DNA of 64,000 nt from Paenibacillus albidus (GTDB taxonomy: Bacteria; Bacillota; Bacilli; Paenibacillales; Paenibacillaceae): NCBI RefSeq assembly GCF_014644435.1, contig NZ_BMKR01000017.1, forward strand, positions 1-64,000, given 5' to 3'. The notes under the pieces are model-generated. The model worked only from the letters and a program-made list of their open reading frames with translations, ran no database searches and was not told where the DNA came from. Below are positions 34,527 through 45,680 of the stretch, one piece after another (the stretch's first letter is position 1; each line of letters opens with the position of its first letter). A program made the translations under genes and the position numbers.

Positions 34527-36116
34527 TTGGAACATCCGCACCTAATTGCACCTGAAATCTACAACCTTACATCGGAAATGGAACAGCACCCGGCCGATAA
34601 AGTTGCTCTAAAATTCTTGAATGAACACCAGCAGTGCGAGGAGATTACCTATGGGAAGCTGTTGCAGCAGGCCAACCGGCTGGCGGGCGGGCTCAGCCAG
34701 CTGGGGCTGCGCAAAGGGGACAAGGTTCTGGTTATGGTACCGCGCAGAATTATTACCTATGCCATTTATATGGCCTGTCTCAAGCTAGGACTGGCGATCA
34801 TTCCTTCCTCCGAGATGCTCCGCGCCAAAGACCTGTCATACCGTCTGCGCCATTCCGAAGCCCGAGCCGTCATCGCCTGGTCGAAGATCTTGGGAGAGGT
34901 GGACAAAATCAGCGAGGATCTGCCGGCTTTGGATTTCCGCATTGCCGTCACTGAAGACAGCGCCTTAAGCGGGGGCTGGCTGGACCTGGACGCACTGATG
35001 GACGGACAGCAGGAGGATTTCACCACGGTAGCAACCCGACGGGATGATATTGCCATTCTGGCCTACACTTCCGGGACGACCGGCAATCCCAAGGCTGTCG
35101 TTCACAGCCACGGCTGGGCCTATGCCCATCTTCGTATCGTATCTTCCCAGTGGCTGGATATCCGCGAATCGGATACCGTCTGGGCAACCGCCGCACCCGG
35201 CTGGCAAAAATGGATCTGGAGCCCCTTCCTGACCGTGCTCGGCAACGGGGCAACGGGCTTCGTCTATAACGGCGCGTTCCAGCCCAAACGGTATCTGCAG
35301 CTGCTGCAGGATCATGGCATCCAGGTCTTGTGCTGCACACCTACGGAATACCGCCTGATGGCCAAAACAGAAGGGCTGGGGCAATACGACTTGTCTAAAC
35401 TGCGCTGTGCGGTTTCTGCAGGAGAACCTTTGAATCAGGAGGTCATAGACACCTTCCAGCGCCATTTCGATATTACGATCCGCGACGGCTACGGGCAGAC
35501 CGAAAGCACGCTGATTATCGGAACCCTCAAGGACACCCCGATCCGCATGGGCTCCATGGGCCAGGCGATTGAACCGGGGATTGTGGAAGTAGTCGATGAG
35601 CACGGAATTCCGGTCGCTCCGGGAGTCGTTGGCGATATTGCGGTCCATTTGAGCATGCCGGCGTTGTTCCATACCTATTACAAGGACCCTGAACGTAAAG
35701 GCAAAAGCTCGCAAGGGGACTATTTTGTGACAGGAGACCGTGCCCGCAGGGATGAGGACGGCTACTTCTGGTTTGAAGGCCGCGGCGACGATATCATCAT
35801 CAGCTCAGGTTATACCATTGGCCCCTTTGAAGTAGAGGAAGCGCTGATGAAGCATAACTCGGTCAAAGAATGCGCCGTCGTAGCCAGCCCCGATGAGATT
35901 CGCGGCCATATCGTAAAAGCATTCATTGTGCTAAAGGATGAGGTAACCGGTTCACCGGAGCTGGCCAAAGAGCTGCAGAACCATGTGAAGGAATGGACCG
36001 CGCCTTACAAATATCCGCGCAAGATCGAATTCATCACGGATCTGCCGAAGACCTCCTCCGGCAAGATCCGCAGAATCGAGCTGCGGGAGCAGGAGTTGCG
36101 GACAGCGCGGGAATAG
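34527..36116 (+). CDS. Acyl-CoA synthetase (AMP-forming, medium-chain type)
   Basis: The 529-residue protein belongs to the ANL superfamily. Its motifs are YTSGTTGNPK (180-189, phosphate loop), DGYGQTE, TGDRARRDEDGYFWFEGRGDDII and a C-terminal TSSGKIRR with the adenylation lysine K513. It activates a carboxylic acid, probably a short- to medium-chain fatty acid, to its CoA ester. The start is TTG 34527, supported by AGGAG eight bases upstream and by the lack of a nearby ATG. It stands alone, behind a FapR-like operator, consistent with a role in lipid metabolism. The exact acid is not determined. Confidence 0.92.
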   Translation: MEHPHLIAPEIYNLTSEMEQHPADKVALKFLNEHQQCEEITYGKLLQQANRLAGGLSQLGLRKGDKVLVMVPRRIITYAIYMACLKLGLAIIPSSEMLRAKDLSYRLRHSEARAVIAWSKILGEVDKISEDLPALDFRIAVTEDSALSGGWLDLDALMDGQQEDFTTVATRRDDIAILAYTSGTTGNPKAVVHSHGWAYAHLRIVSSQWLDIRESDTVWATAAPGWQKWIWSPFLTVLGNGATGFVYNGAFQPKRYLQLLQDHGIQVLCCTPTEYRLMAKTEGLGQYDLSKLRCAVSAGEPLNQEVIDTFQRHFDITIRDGYGQTESTLIIGTLKDTPIRMGSMGQAIEPGIVEVVDEHGIPVAPGVVGDIAVHLSMPALFHTYYKDPERKGKSSQGDYFVTGDRARRDEDGYFWFEGRGDDIIISSGYTIGPFEVEEALMKHNSVKECAVVASPDEIRGHIVKAFIVLKDEVTGSPELAKELQNHVKEWTAPYKYPRKIEFITDLPKTSSGKIRRIELREQELRTARE

Positions 36117-36252
36117 CCGCAGCTTAGAAGCTGCTGCATGGACAGCGGCAACGTGAACGCCGCAGACGAGAGCTGAACGCGTGGACAGCGGCTGCTGAAC
36201 GCCGCGGGCGGGGCAGCTGGCATGGACAGCAGCAACGTGGAACCTTACCTGC

Positions 36253-36437
36253 TAGCGGGAATTTCACCCGCTAATTCAGGGATTACAAGCTGTCTGGATG
36301 ACTTACAGGGAATAACGCCCGCTAATATTGCAGGAACTCCCGAGTGAGGGTGTTTTTGACGATATTAGTGGGCAAAATTCCCGCTATACCGGTTGGAATC
36401 GGACATTCGTCTCTTTTAGCGGGTAGAATTCCCTATC
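36253..36437. repeat. Intergenic four-palindrome array, spacing 51-62-51
   Basis: In the 424-base gap between convergent genes, four 21-base units of the form TAGCGGG-n7-CCCGCTA start at 36253, 36304, 36366 and 36417 (centres 36263, 36314, 36376, 36427). Unit 2 begins TACAGGG, unit 3 TAGTGGG, and unit 4 has a changed right arm. Units are separated by 30, 41 and 30 bases. An imperfect hairpin (GGAACTCCC / GGGTGTTTT) sits at the array centre (about 36345). The stretch 36117-36250 upstream holds only GC-rich repeats of GGACAGCGGC type and no gene. Confidence 0.75.
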
Positions 36438-36465
36438 GCGGTCCAAGGCGTCATTTTCCAAGCGC

Positions 36466-36514
36466 AGGGGCTGCCTCCCAAACCATTCACATGGCTTGGG
36501 GGCAGCCCCTTTTT
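36466..36514 (+). terminator. Terminator between convergent genes
   Basis: AGGGGCTGCCTCCCAA pairs with TTGGGGGCAGCCCCT across an 18-base loop, with a small bulge, and is followed by TTTTT. It is oriented for the plus-strand transcript and lies just before the end of the DUF4261 gene. Confidence 0.75.
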
Positions 36515-36540
36515 CTAAATATAGCACCGGTCCCGGCTTG

Positions 36541-37335
36541 TCAGTAGCCGATCTTCAAGGTCTGGCCTTCGACGGCTCCCCCCTGCGACAGGGTGATGGG
36601 CAGCTTTTGCTCCGCAGTGAAGCCGATAGTCTCCCCATGTCTCAAGGTCACATCATCCCCTACAATATAGTCGGTGACCATGAACATAAGCTCAAAAACG
36701 TCTTCCAGCGACTCCCCGGAGCTGATAATCTCCAGTTCCTCCTTGCCGAATGTCCGCAGCCCCCGCGTATAAGCGGAGGCTTTTTGCTCCGTCCGGTACA
36801 GCCCGATAAATACCCAGAGAGACACCGGAAGCCCCTCCTCATGCAGCATCTGCGCCGTCTCCACATATTTGCCCGCTTCCACTACCAGCGGGGCCATATA
36901 CAGGGCCAGGGCATTGTCCAGCTGCAGCCATGCGCTCGCCGTCTTGGTGAACAGCTGGTAGCCATCCAGCACATCGTCATAGTTCAGCACCGTAATGATG
37001 ATCTGCGCCTGATGTCTGGAAACGACCTGCTCCGCATCGGGCCACAGCAGATTATATTTGCAGCAGTCCTCGGCCTCATTGTCGGGAATCCGAGCAGGAA
37101 TATAAGCGCAGACCACCTGCATCCCGTCCACACTGAACATCAGGTTATCTTGGTCGGGCCTGTCTTCTACGTCTATATCCCATTCCTTTTTCATGTTAGC
37201 GATGAAGCGGTCAAAATCACATTCACCGCTCTCCAGCAGCGCGAACCCCAGAATCAGCTCCGCTTGTTCCTCCGCCCGTATAGGTTCTTCGGCGGCTGCT
37301 TGTTTTTTTCGGCGCAATCTGTCAAACATCCCCAT
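36541..37335 (-). CDS. DUF4261-type protein of unknown function
   Basis: The 264-residue soluble protein resembles DUF4261 members (VVCAYIPARIPDNEAEDCCKYN and LWVFIGLYRTEQKASAYTRGL are characteristic stretches, recalled from memory). It begins with a short basic segment (MFDRLRRKKQ) and is otherwise acidic. No catalytic motif is visible. ATG 37335 has AAAGGAG nine bases upstream. It is the last of three minus-strand genes of unknown function. In other genomes such families are sometimes linked to toxin or immunity neighbourhoods, but no toxin is seen here. Confidence 0.75.
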   Translation of the reverse strand: MGMFDRLRRKKQAAAEEPIRAEEQAELILGFALLESGECDFDRFIANMKKEWDIDVEDRPDQDNLMFSVDGMQVVCAYIPARIPDNEAEDCCKYNLLWPDAEQVVSRHQAQIIITVLNYDDVLDGYQLFTKTASAWLQLDNALALYMAPLVVEAGKYVETAQMLHEEGLPVSLWVFIGLYRTEQKASAYTRGLRTFGKEELEIISSGESLEDVFELMFMVTDYIVGDDVTLRHGETIGFTAEQKLPITLSQGGAVEGQTLKIGY

Positions 37336-37405
37336 AGGACCGATCTCCTTTGTTATCGCGGCACAAGATTGGTTTCCACTCCGCCGGCTTCAGTATTCAG
37401 CAGAG

Positions 37406-37990
37406 TTACTCGGACCAATAGTTCGCTTCCGGATTTAGCGCTGCGGCCACTTCGCCTTCTTTGACAAGATCGCAATCCAGGTAGCCTTCTTCGTCCAGGA
37501 AATAAACCTCCTGCTTGTAGAATTCGCATAGTGTCTCCAGGAATAGGGCAGGCGAATCATACATAACGACCAAATCGCCGTAATCATGCAGCAGGTCGCA
37601 TATCCGTTCAACACCCTCCACGGAACGATGGTAGCAAATGAAGTCACTTCCATAGTTCGTCAGCAGCGGAAGAATCACTCCCTCTGTCTCCTGGCCCTTC
37701 TCTTGCAGAACCCCGGCCAGCACCTGCATCTCCTGGGCATACTCCTCCCTGTGAATCAACCGGTATCCGGGTATAAATTCAACAAGGCTGGGGTCTTCTT
37801 CATCACTGCCGGTGCCGGCAACAGTGCTGTATACGGCCTCCAGCAGTTCCGGAACCTGCGGCACCAATTCGGCAAGGCTCGTAGTGCAAGCCTCATCGCC
37901 CGCACCCAGACTGGCAATGTAATTGGGACGTTGCTCTGCGGACAGGCGGAGGTATTCCTGGAATAGTTGTGTTAATGGTTGAGTTGGCAT
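37406..37990 (-). CDS. Hypothetical acidic protein
   Basis: This 194-residue protein is strongly acidic and soluble, rich in leucine and glutamate, with no signal peptide or recognisable motif. The start is ATG 37990, preceded by AAAGGATG. A TTG at 38041 in frame would overlap the previous gene but has no site. It lies between the DUF4261 gene (70-base gap) and a PH-like membrane protein (47-base gap), and the three may form a unit. I do not recognise the family. Confidence 0.65.
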   Translation of the reverse strand: MPTQPLTQLFQEYLRLSAEQRPNYIASLGAGDEACTTSLAELVPQVPELLEAVYSTVAGTGSDEEDPSLVEFIPGYRLIHREEYAQEMQVLAGVLQEKGQETEGVILPLLTNYGSDFICYHRSVEGVERICDLLHDYGDLVVMYDSPALFLETLCEFYKQEVYFLDEEGYLDCDLVKEGEVAAALNPEANYWSE

Positions 37991-38037
37991 GTTGTCATCC
38001 TTTGCATGGTTAAATAGTTGCTTACTCTCTATTATCC

Positions 38038-38574
38038 TCAATGATCCTGGCGATGCAACTCCCAGCGCCGGAGCATCTCCTCATACAGCTGCTCCAGCGG
38101 AATCGGCAGAGCAGCCTGGGCAATATTGACCGGGGCGTCCACCATGCGGTGATTCACCCGCATCAGCCAGCCCTTGAAACCCCGCTGGTTCGCCAGATAT
38201 GCCTGCGGGTCCTTGAGCTGAATGCCGATCATTTTTTGCCCGGAAAGATGAAACAGCTCCAGATTCTCGATCTCGTCCCAGCGGATGGTGCCGCCGGAGG
38301 TGAATGAAGAATGATCGGTAACGCCCTGCTCATCCAGAATCACCGCCGGCCCGCGGTCAAACATCATCTTGATAATGTACAACAGACAAGCGCCGAAGAA
38401 AACGGTACAAACCAATCCCACCAACGCAATAAGGATCGACTCTCCGCCCTCCAGATAAAGGCTGATCATCCACACCCCTGCAGCGACAAAAGCCAGTCCG
38501 GCCAAAGCCATCAGCCACAGATTCCGCTTCCCCGTATACACCTTAAAAGACTCCTGTTTCATTAATGTGTTCAT
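38038..38574 (-). CDS. Two-helix membrane protein, STM3941-like
   Basis: This 178-residue protein has two transmembrane helices (about 18-38 and 46-68) followed by a cytoplasmic PH-like beta domain (PAVILDEQGVTDHSSFTSGGTIRWDEIENLELFHLSGQ region). The layout is that of STM3941-type proteins, recalled rather than searched. No enzymatic motif. It leads a group of three short genes whose common role is unknown. ATG 38574 has only a modest GGGGGAAACGGG upstream. Confidence 0.7.
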   Translation of the reverse strand: MNTLMKQESFKVYTGKRNLWLMALAGLAFVAAGVWMISLYLEGGESILIALVGLVCTVFFGACLLYIIKMMFDRGPAVILDEQGVTDHSSFTSGGTIRWDEIENLELFHLSGQKMIGIQLKDPQAYLANQRGFKGWLMRVNHRMVDAPVNIAQAALPIPLEQLYEEMLRRWELHRQDH

Positions 38575-38696
38575 GTGTCCCGTTTCCCCCAGTCATTCTT
38601 ATGTATAAATGGCTCCAAATAAACTATTAAACTTCCTGACCTCCTGTTTAAACACACCGGCAGCGGGCAGTTCAACGTTAAGTATAAATATCCGCC

Positions 38697-38743
38697 AAAA
38701 AAAAAAGGGATGCTCCAGCCATTCATGACTGCTGGAACACCCC
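38697..38743 (-). terminator. Terminator of thiC
   Basis: On the minus strand GGGTGTTCCAGC pairs with GCTGGAGCATCCC and is followed by ten Ts (38697-38706). It lies about 20 bases after the thiC stop codon. Confidence 0.85.
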
Positions 38744-38761
38744 CGCCGGATAACTATCGGC

Positions 38762-40615
<1,854 letters not shown>

Positions 40616-40636
40616 TCATGAGCAAGAATGCGCATC

Positions 40637-40664
40637 AAAAAGCCGCTCCACATGGAGCGGCTTT
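40637..40664 (-). terminator. Riboswitch-controlled terminator of thiC
   Basis: AAAGCCGCTCCA / TGGAGCGGCTTT forms a 12-base-pair stem followed by TTTTT on the minus strand. It lies between the TPP aptamer and the thiC start. Formation when TPP is bound would stop transcription. Confidence 0.85.
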
Positions 40665-40715
40665 ATCAGTGAATGATCAGGGAACAGATCATGCCAATTA
40701 CAAATAAAGGTCCGA

Positions 40716-40808
40716 CTCCACTTTCCTACGCTGGTATGATCCAGATCAGGTTCAAGGGTCCGGAAATGCAATTTTCCCGTCTCAGCCTATTCAGGCTCCC
40801 CTAGTGGG
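40716..40808 (-). promoter_or_regulatory. TPP riboswitch (THI element)
   Basis: The minus strand contains the conserved THI segments. AGGGGAGCC leads to GGCTGAGA, then ACCCTTGAACCTGATCTGG (the TPP-binding core), then ATACCAGCGTAGG. P1 is CCACT / AGTGG (40803-40807 with 40718-40722). It is followed by a transcription terminator and thiC. In the rest of the gap 40586-40905 only the thiC promoter region, with a TTGACA box at 40851-40856, is seen. Confidence 0.95.
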
Positions 40809-40905
40809 TTCTTGTTCAATTAGTTATACGGTACATAGAAATCCAGCAATTGTCAACCATTAGATCGGATTCTACTCTTCGGGCAACCTTACCTCTCTCA
40901 TTCAT

Positions 40906-42198
40906 TTATTTGTAGTTGCCTTTCAGTATTCCCACCGCCTTCAGCCGGAACTCGGCCGCTGCAGCCTCCGGCGTGATCTGGCCGAACAGCAGCAGATCAT
41001 ACAGACTGCGCAGTTCGCTTACCACCTTCGAGGTCAACACAGGCTCCGGCGGGTCCATCGGGCTGCTGTTCTGCTCCACCCAGTCGATATATTCCACAAC
41101 CTGAACCATTTCCGGCTCCAGGAACGGCTTCAGCTCTTCTTTTACTTTGGAGGATACCGGTACGCCCCGTTCGCCTTTCAGCAGCTTATTGGCTTCCACA
41201 TCATTGACGAAGAAGTCCAGAAACTTTGCGGCTTCCTCCTTGTGCCTGGAGCTTTTGGCCATGGAAAAGAACATGCTGGGCTTAAGGAACATTCCCCGTG
41301 CTTGATCCGGACCCGGCATGGGAGCAATCGCCAATGGTTTGCCGTAGCGCTCAACTGTGCTGATGAACTGGTTGGAATATCCCCAACCCAGCAAAGCCTC
41401 GCCTTTATAAAAGGGGTCTTCTGCCGGGTTCTTGATATTGAACATCCAGATATCCGGGGCAAAAATAAGCTTATCTCTGGCCAGACGCTGCATCCGCCCG
41501 AAGTAATCCGTGAACAGCCTGTCCTCTTCGTATCCAAGGCCCTCACCATCCTTGGAGAACAAGGATGCACCCTGCTGCCGCAAATAATAAGAGAAGAACT
41601 GCTCCGGCGTCAGATAGGTGCCGAGGTATGTTCCTTTTCCCTTAAGCGCTTCCCCCATCGTATCCAGATCTGCCCAGGTCCAGGATTCTGCAGGCGGAGC
41701 AATTCCGTTCGCCTTGAACACTTCGGGGTCGTAAAAGGTGCTGAGCGCATTGACGCCCAGGCTGATCCCATACAGTTTGCCGTCCAGTCTGCCTCCGGAC
41801 AGATTGGACTCACTAATAAAAGTGGGATCAATCCCGCCTTGATGGAGATAAGGCGACAGATCCTCCAACAGATCCAGGCTGCTGTATTGGGTTAGATAGG
41901 AGACATCCATCTGGAGGATATCCGGCAGTACATTTCCGGCTGCGCTTGGCGCAAGCTTTTTCCAATATTCGTTGAAACCGCTGTACTCGAATTCAATATG
42001 CACATTGGGATGCTGCTGCTCATACATCTTGATGACCCCTATCGTGGCCTCATTCCTGAACTCGCCGCCCCACCAGGCGATACGCAGTGTAATGTTCTCA
42101 GCCTCCGTATGTCCCCCTTCCGCGGCAGGCTGCCCAGTGCAGCCAGTCAGAACCGTCAGCAGTACGATGATCATGAACCTCGATATGTGTTTACCCAT
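40906..42198 (-). CDS. Extracellular solute-binding lipoprotein next to a sensor kinase
   Basis: The 430-residue protein has a lipoprotein signal with lipobox LTGC (C20) and a family-1 sugar-binding domain. It begins three bases after the kinase stop codon, with the GGAGG site inside the kinase end, so the two are tightly coupled. It is the second binding protein of this locus; the other is paired with the permeases. That position suggests it could be an accessory sensor for the kinase rather than a transport subunit. This is inference. No terminator is evident downstream. Confidence 0.88.
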   Translation of the reverse strand: MGKHISRFMIIVLLTVLTGCTGQPAAEGGHTEAENITLRIAWWGGEFRNEATIGVIKMYEQQHPNVHIEFEYSGFNEYWKKLAPSAAGNVLPDILQMDVSYLTQYSSLDLLEDLSPYLHQGGIDPTFISESNLSGGRLDGKLYGISLGVNALSTFYDPEVFKANGIAPPAESWTWADLDTMGEALKGKGTYLGTYLTPEQFFSYYLRQQGASLFSKDGEGLGYEEDRLFTDYFGRMQRLARDKLIFAPDIWMFNIKNPAEDPFYKGEALLGWGYSNQFISTVERYGKPLAIAPMPGPDQARGMFLKPSMFFSMAKSSRHKEEAAKFLDFFVNDVEANKLLKGERGVPVSSKVKEELKPFLEPEMVQVVEYIDWVEQNSSPMDPPEPVLTSKVVSELRSLYDLLLFGQITPEAAAAEFRLKAVGILKGNYK

Positions 42199-42201
42199 CG
42201 T

Positions 42202-43944
42202 TTATTCCTCCTGCGGTAACGGAAGCAGCACACTGACCTTTGTCCCGAATCCCGGCGTGCTTTCCACTTTAATTCCATAGCTGTCACCGAAGGCAAGCCG
42301 GACCCGGTCACGGATATTGAGCAGTCCGATGCCTGTGCCCCGGGTCTGAACCTCGCCGCTGAGGACCCGGCTTACGAACTCTTCTTCCATTCCGGGACCG
42401 CGGTCTTCCACGGTAATGGCCAGCATCCCTTCCTGCTGCCCGGCATACAGGCGGATACTGCACGGCTCAATCATCGTCTCCACACCATACTGAATGGCAT
42501 TCTCCAGTAAAGGCTGAAGTGTCAGCTTGGGAATGGCTGCGGAATAATACACCTCCGGGACCTCCATTCGGAAATCAAGCCGATGCTGAAACCGGTGCGT
42601 CTGGATGGTAATGTAGTGGCTTACGATCTCCAGTTCCTGGGCGACTGTAATCACATTCTGCTTCAAGCTGATGGAGGAGCGCAGCAAATAGGCGAGGGAA
42701 ACCACCATGCTTGAAATTTGCCCATGTCCGCTTTTCTTGGCCAGCCAGTGAATGGAATCCAGTGAATTGTAGAGAAAATGCGGATTAATCTGTGCCTGCA
42801 GTGCCTTGAATTCCGTCTCTTTAATCACCAGCTGGTTGGCATAATTCTCCTTGATTAAGGTATTGATGCGGGTGATCATCAGCCGGAAGGTACGCTGCAG
42901 CAGCCCCACCTCATCCATCTGCGGAAATGCCGCCGGGGCCACGGGAATGCCGCTGCTGTCCAGATCCCCATACTGCACCTCTTTCATCTGGCTGATGAGC
43001 AGCCGGATCGGCCGGGTCAAATTGCGGGCAAACCTGATTCCCAGCGCAATTACAAGCAGAACCGCCAGCCCAAAGACGATAATCATGGCACGTTTCACCC
43101 ACAGGATTTTCTCGAAAATATCCTTGTAAGGCACATAATTATAGTAGGTCCATCCGGTATAAGCGGATTTTTTCTGGGACAGGAAGAGGATATCGCCGTC
43201 AACCTCCTTGATTTCATACCCCTCGCGGGAATTCTGAGCTTGCATAACCCCGGTCACGCCGGATGGAATTCCACGGTACGGATAGACCAGATCATCGCCT
43301 GATTTCAGGACAATATCGCTATGGCCGGAAGCCATTCCGGCATAATCCTCGACCAGCCGCTCAATATTGATCCGCAGGAATAAAGTGCCGATCTTCTCCA
43401 GGGTCATGGGATCGAAGGCACGGACTTCCCTGACCATCATCAGCATCCGGTCCGTATCGTCGGGATAGAGCCAGCGGACAGCTCCTTTGCCGCTGGCGGC
43501 CTCGGCGATCATACGCTTGTATTTATCCTGCGGGAAGGTCAGCGTCTCGCCATAATTGCTGATCCGGCCCGTAGGATCAATCAGATGCACCGACTGGACG
43601 TAACGCTCGGCGGTGCTGATATGGGTCCAGAGCCGGTCCGTGATAGTACTCCGGGTGATATATCCCGAATAGTCGGCATCATTGTGGCGCAAATCCCACA
43701 GGCTCTGCTGAATCTGCCTGTCGGCTATGATTGTCAGGGTCATGGCTTCAAGCTTCTTCAGCTCCATATCCACCGTGGTGGAGGAGAGATTAAGCAGCCG
43801 GTAGGATTTGTCATACAGCTGTTTGTCATAGATGGAATAGACGTAATACAAAGAGCCAAAAGCCAAGGTTATGATGATAATCATGAGCAGTATAATCGTG
43901 AGAAACACCTTCAGCTTAATGCTTAAATTCCGGTATGCCTTCAT
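42202..43944 (-). CDS. Sensor histidine kinase (YesM type)
   Basis: The 580-residue kinase has TM1 at about 12-38, an extracellular sensor domain, TM2 at about 285-303 and a HAMP domain to about 365. The LQAQINPHFLYNSLDSI block follows with phosphoacceptor H389, then an ATPase domain (LQPLLENAIQYG; VEDRGPGM). ATG 43944 follows AAAGGAG by ten bases. It is separated from its likely partner regulator (47733-49280) by the permeases and the first binding protein, unlike the adjacent pairs at the other two loci. Confidence 0.92.
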   Translation of the reverse strand: MKAYRNLSIKLKVFLTIILLMIIIITLAFGSLYYVYSIYDKQLYDKSYRLLNLSSTTVDMELKKLEAMTLTIIADRQIQQSLWDLRHNDADYSGYITRSTITDRLWTHISTAERYVQSVHLIDPTGRISNYGETLTFPQDKYKRMIAEAASGKGAVRWLYPDDTDRMLMMVREVRAFDPMTLEKIGTLFLRINIERLVEDYAGMASGHSDIVLKSGDDLVYPYRGIPSGVTGVMQAQNSREGYEIKEVDGDILFLSQKKSAYTGWTYYNYVPYKDIFEKILWVKRAMIIVFGLAVLLVIALGIRFARNLTRPIRLLISQMKEVQYGDLDSSGIPVAPAAFPQMDEVGLLQRTFRLMITRINTLIKENYANQLVIKETEFKALQAQINPHFLYNSLDSIHWLAKKSGHGQISSMVVSLAYLLRSSISLKQNVITVAQELEIVSHYITIQTHRFQHRLDFRMEVPEVYYSAAIPKLTLQPLLENAIQYGVETMIEPCSIRLYAGQQEGMLAITVEDRGPGMEEEFVSRVLSGEVQTRGTGIGLLNIRDRVRLAFGDSYGIKVESTPGFGTKVSVLLPLPQEE

Positions 43945-43992
43945 CCGGCAGCGACTCCTTTGTATCCGTCATGCTCCGGCTTTAGCCCGTTT

Positions 43993-45651
43993 CTATTTAG
44001 CCTGGTATCTTTCGTAGGCTGCCTGATGGGCTTTCACGGCCTCTTCGATCCCCATTCCCTTGATGGTATCCACCATCTTGTCGAATTCACTAATCGGCTT
44101 CTGGCCGTTGATGATGGCGGTCATTGTCTCATTCAGGTAAGTATTGATCTGGCTCATAATAGAGGTCACCTGGCTGGCTTCGTCCGTTGTCAGGCGGATC
44201 GGCGGCAAGGTCAGGTCCGAGCTTTGTGTCATCCAGGAGACATTGGCCTGCTTCTGCCCTTCATCGATCAACAGGGCATCCAGGTACTTGCTGTCCTGAT
44301 CGATCGGCCCGTCCATAATGGATAACGCGTACGAAGCAAGCGCCTGATCATAAGTCAATCCCTGCGGATTCTTAAAGATCGTATCAGTGAACTTGACGAC
44401 ATCGCCTTCCTTGACATAACTCTCCCCTTCAATCCCGAAATTGAACAGATCATGCCCTTCAGGACTGTAGTTGAAATCCATCCACTGAACGATATACTTC
44501 AGCTTGTCTTCATCGGCACCCGAAGTAATCGCTTCACCGTAGGTCAATACTTTGTTGTTCATATTAAAAGCGGCATAGGCTGTGCCATCCGGCGCAACCG
44601 GCGAAGGTACTCCCGTGAGGTTGAAATCCGGGTTGTCTTCACGCATCAGGTTGAAGTATTTACCCATTCCACTGAATACGCCGCCCTGATAGGCGCCCGC
44701 CAAATTATTCGTGACCTTGTAGTCAAACGCCTTGCCGTCATTGGTCATGATCTCAGGATCAATCAGCCCTTCGGCATACCACTTGGACATGGTTTCGAGG
44801 AAATCCTTGTATCCCGGCTGAATAGGGCCAAACTCCACCTTATCGCCTGTTATCTGGAACCCGCCGATCACGCCAAAAGCAGGTGCTAAATCATGCAGCT
44901 TGGTTAAATTGCCGGGGCCCCAATTGCCGGTAAAGGGCAGTTCATCTTGCTTGCCGTTTCCGTTCGGGTCCTTTTCTTTAAACGCCTTTAGTACAGTGTA
45001 CCATTCATCAATGTTAGTCGGCACGGAAAGACCCAACTGGTCCAGCCAATCCTTGCGCATGATCAGGCCCGAGGTTGCATTCAGTTTAAGCGCATCCAGT
45101 TTGAGCAGCGGGAACATGTAGATGGTTCCGTCATCGAGTGTAATCTGCTTGCGCACCTCCGGATCGGAGTCGATGATTTTTTTGAGATTGGGGGCATATT
45201 GATCGATCAGCTCATTGAGGCGGATAATCCGGCCGTCCTCAATCATCTTCTCCGGGCCGCCTACGGCATCCGCCCAGTTATAATAGATCACATCTGGCAA
45301 CTCTTTGGTAGCAATGAGCAGATTGAATTGATCTTTCTGCTGCCCGAGCGGCGGATGTGTGAACTTGGCCTCAATACCGGTCAGCTCCGCTTTTTTCTGG
45401 TATGCCTTATTGTCGGCAAAACCTTCCATCGAAGCCGTCAGCTTCGCGTCATTGGCACGCCAGTAATTAATGGTGAACGGTTCCTTTACGATCGGCAGCG
45501 GGATTTCCGTCAGCACTTCAGCGGGTTTTGCCGCAGGGTCTGTAGCAGCACTGTTCGCCGGCCCATTCTCCGTTTCTTTTCCCGAGCATCCGCTCAGCAG
45601 TCCTGCAAAAAGTGCCGAGCATGCCATCATGGCCCCTATGTTCTTTTTCAC
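43993..45651 (-). CDS. LplA-type solute-binding lipoprotein
   Basis: The 552-residue lipoprotein has lipobox LSGC (C22), an Asn/Ala-rich linker and a large family-1 binding domain of the LplA/YtcQ type (NYWRANDAKLTASMEGF; DVIYYNWADAVGGPEKMI). The start is GTG 45651, eight bases after GGAGGG. It is downstream of its two permeases and presumably provides their ligand. No hydrolase lies nearby, so the sugar is unknown. Confidence 0.92.
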   Translation of the reverse strand: MKKNIGAMMACSALFAGLLSGCSGKETENGPANSAATDPAAKPAEVLTEIPLPIVKEPFTINYWRANDAKLTASMEGFADNKAYQKKAELTGIEAKFTHPPLGQQKDQFNLLIATKELPDVIYYNWADAVGGPEKMIEDGRIIRLNELIDQYAPNLKKIIDSDPEVRKQITLDDGTIYMFPLLKLDALKLNATSGLIMRKDWLDQLGLSVPTNIDEWYTVLKAFKEKDPNGNGKQDELPFTGNWGPGNLTKLHDLAPAFGVIGGFQITGDKVEFGPIQPGYKDFLETMSKWYAEGLIDPEIMTNDGKAFDYKVTNNLAGAYQGGVFSGMGKYFNLMREDNPDFNLTGVPSPVAPDGTAYAAFNMNNKVLTYGEAITSGADEDKLKYIVQWMDFNYSPEGHDLFNFGIEGESYVKEGDVVKFTDTIFKNPQGLTYDQALASYALSIMDGPIDQDSKYLDALLIDEGQKQANVSWMTQSSDLTLPPIRLTTDEASQVTSIMSQINTYLNETMTAIINGQKPISEFDKMVDTIKGMGIEEAVKAHQAAYERYQAK

Positions 45652-45680
45652 CGATAAATCCCTCCATAAGTAAGTGATAT

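Noticed and set aside
36253-36437. CRISPR array
   Set aside because: Units are palindromes that vary in sequence, only four are present, spacers are of unequal length (30, 41, 30), and no cas gene is in the window.
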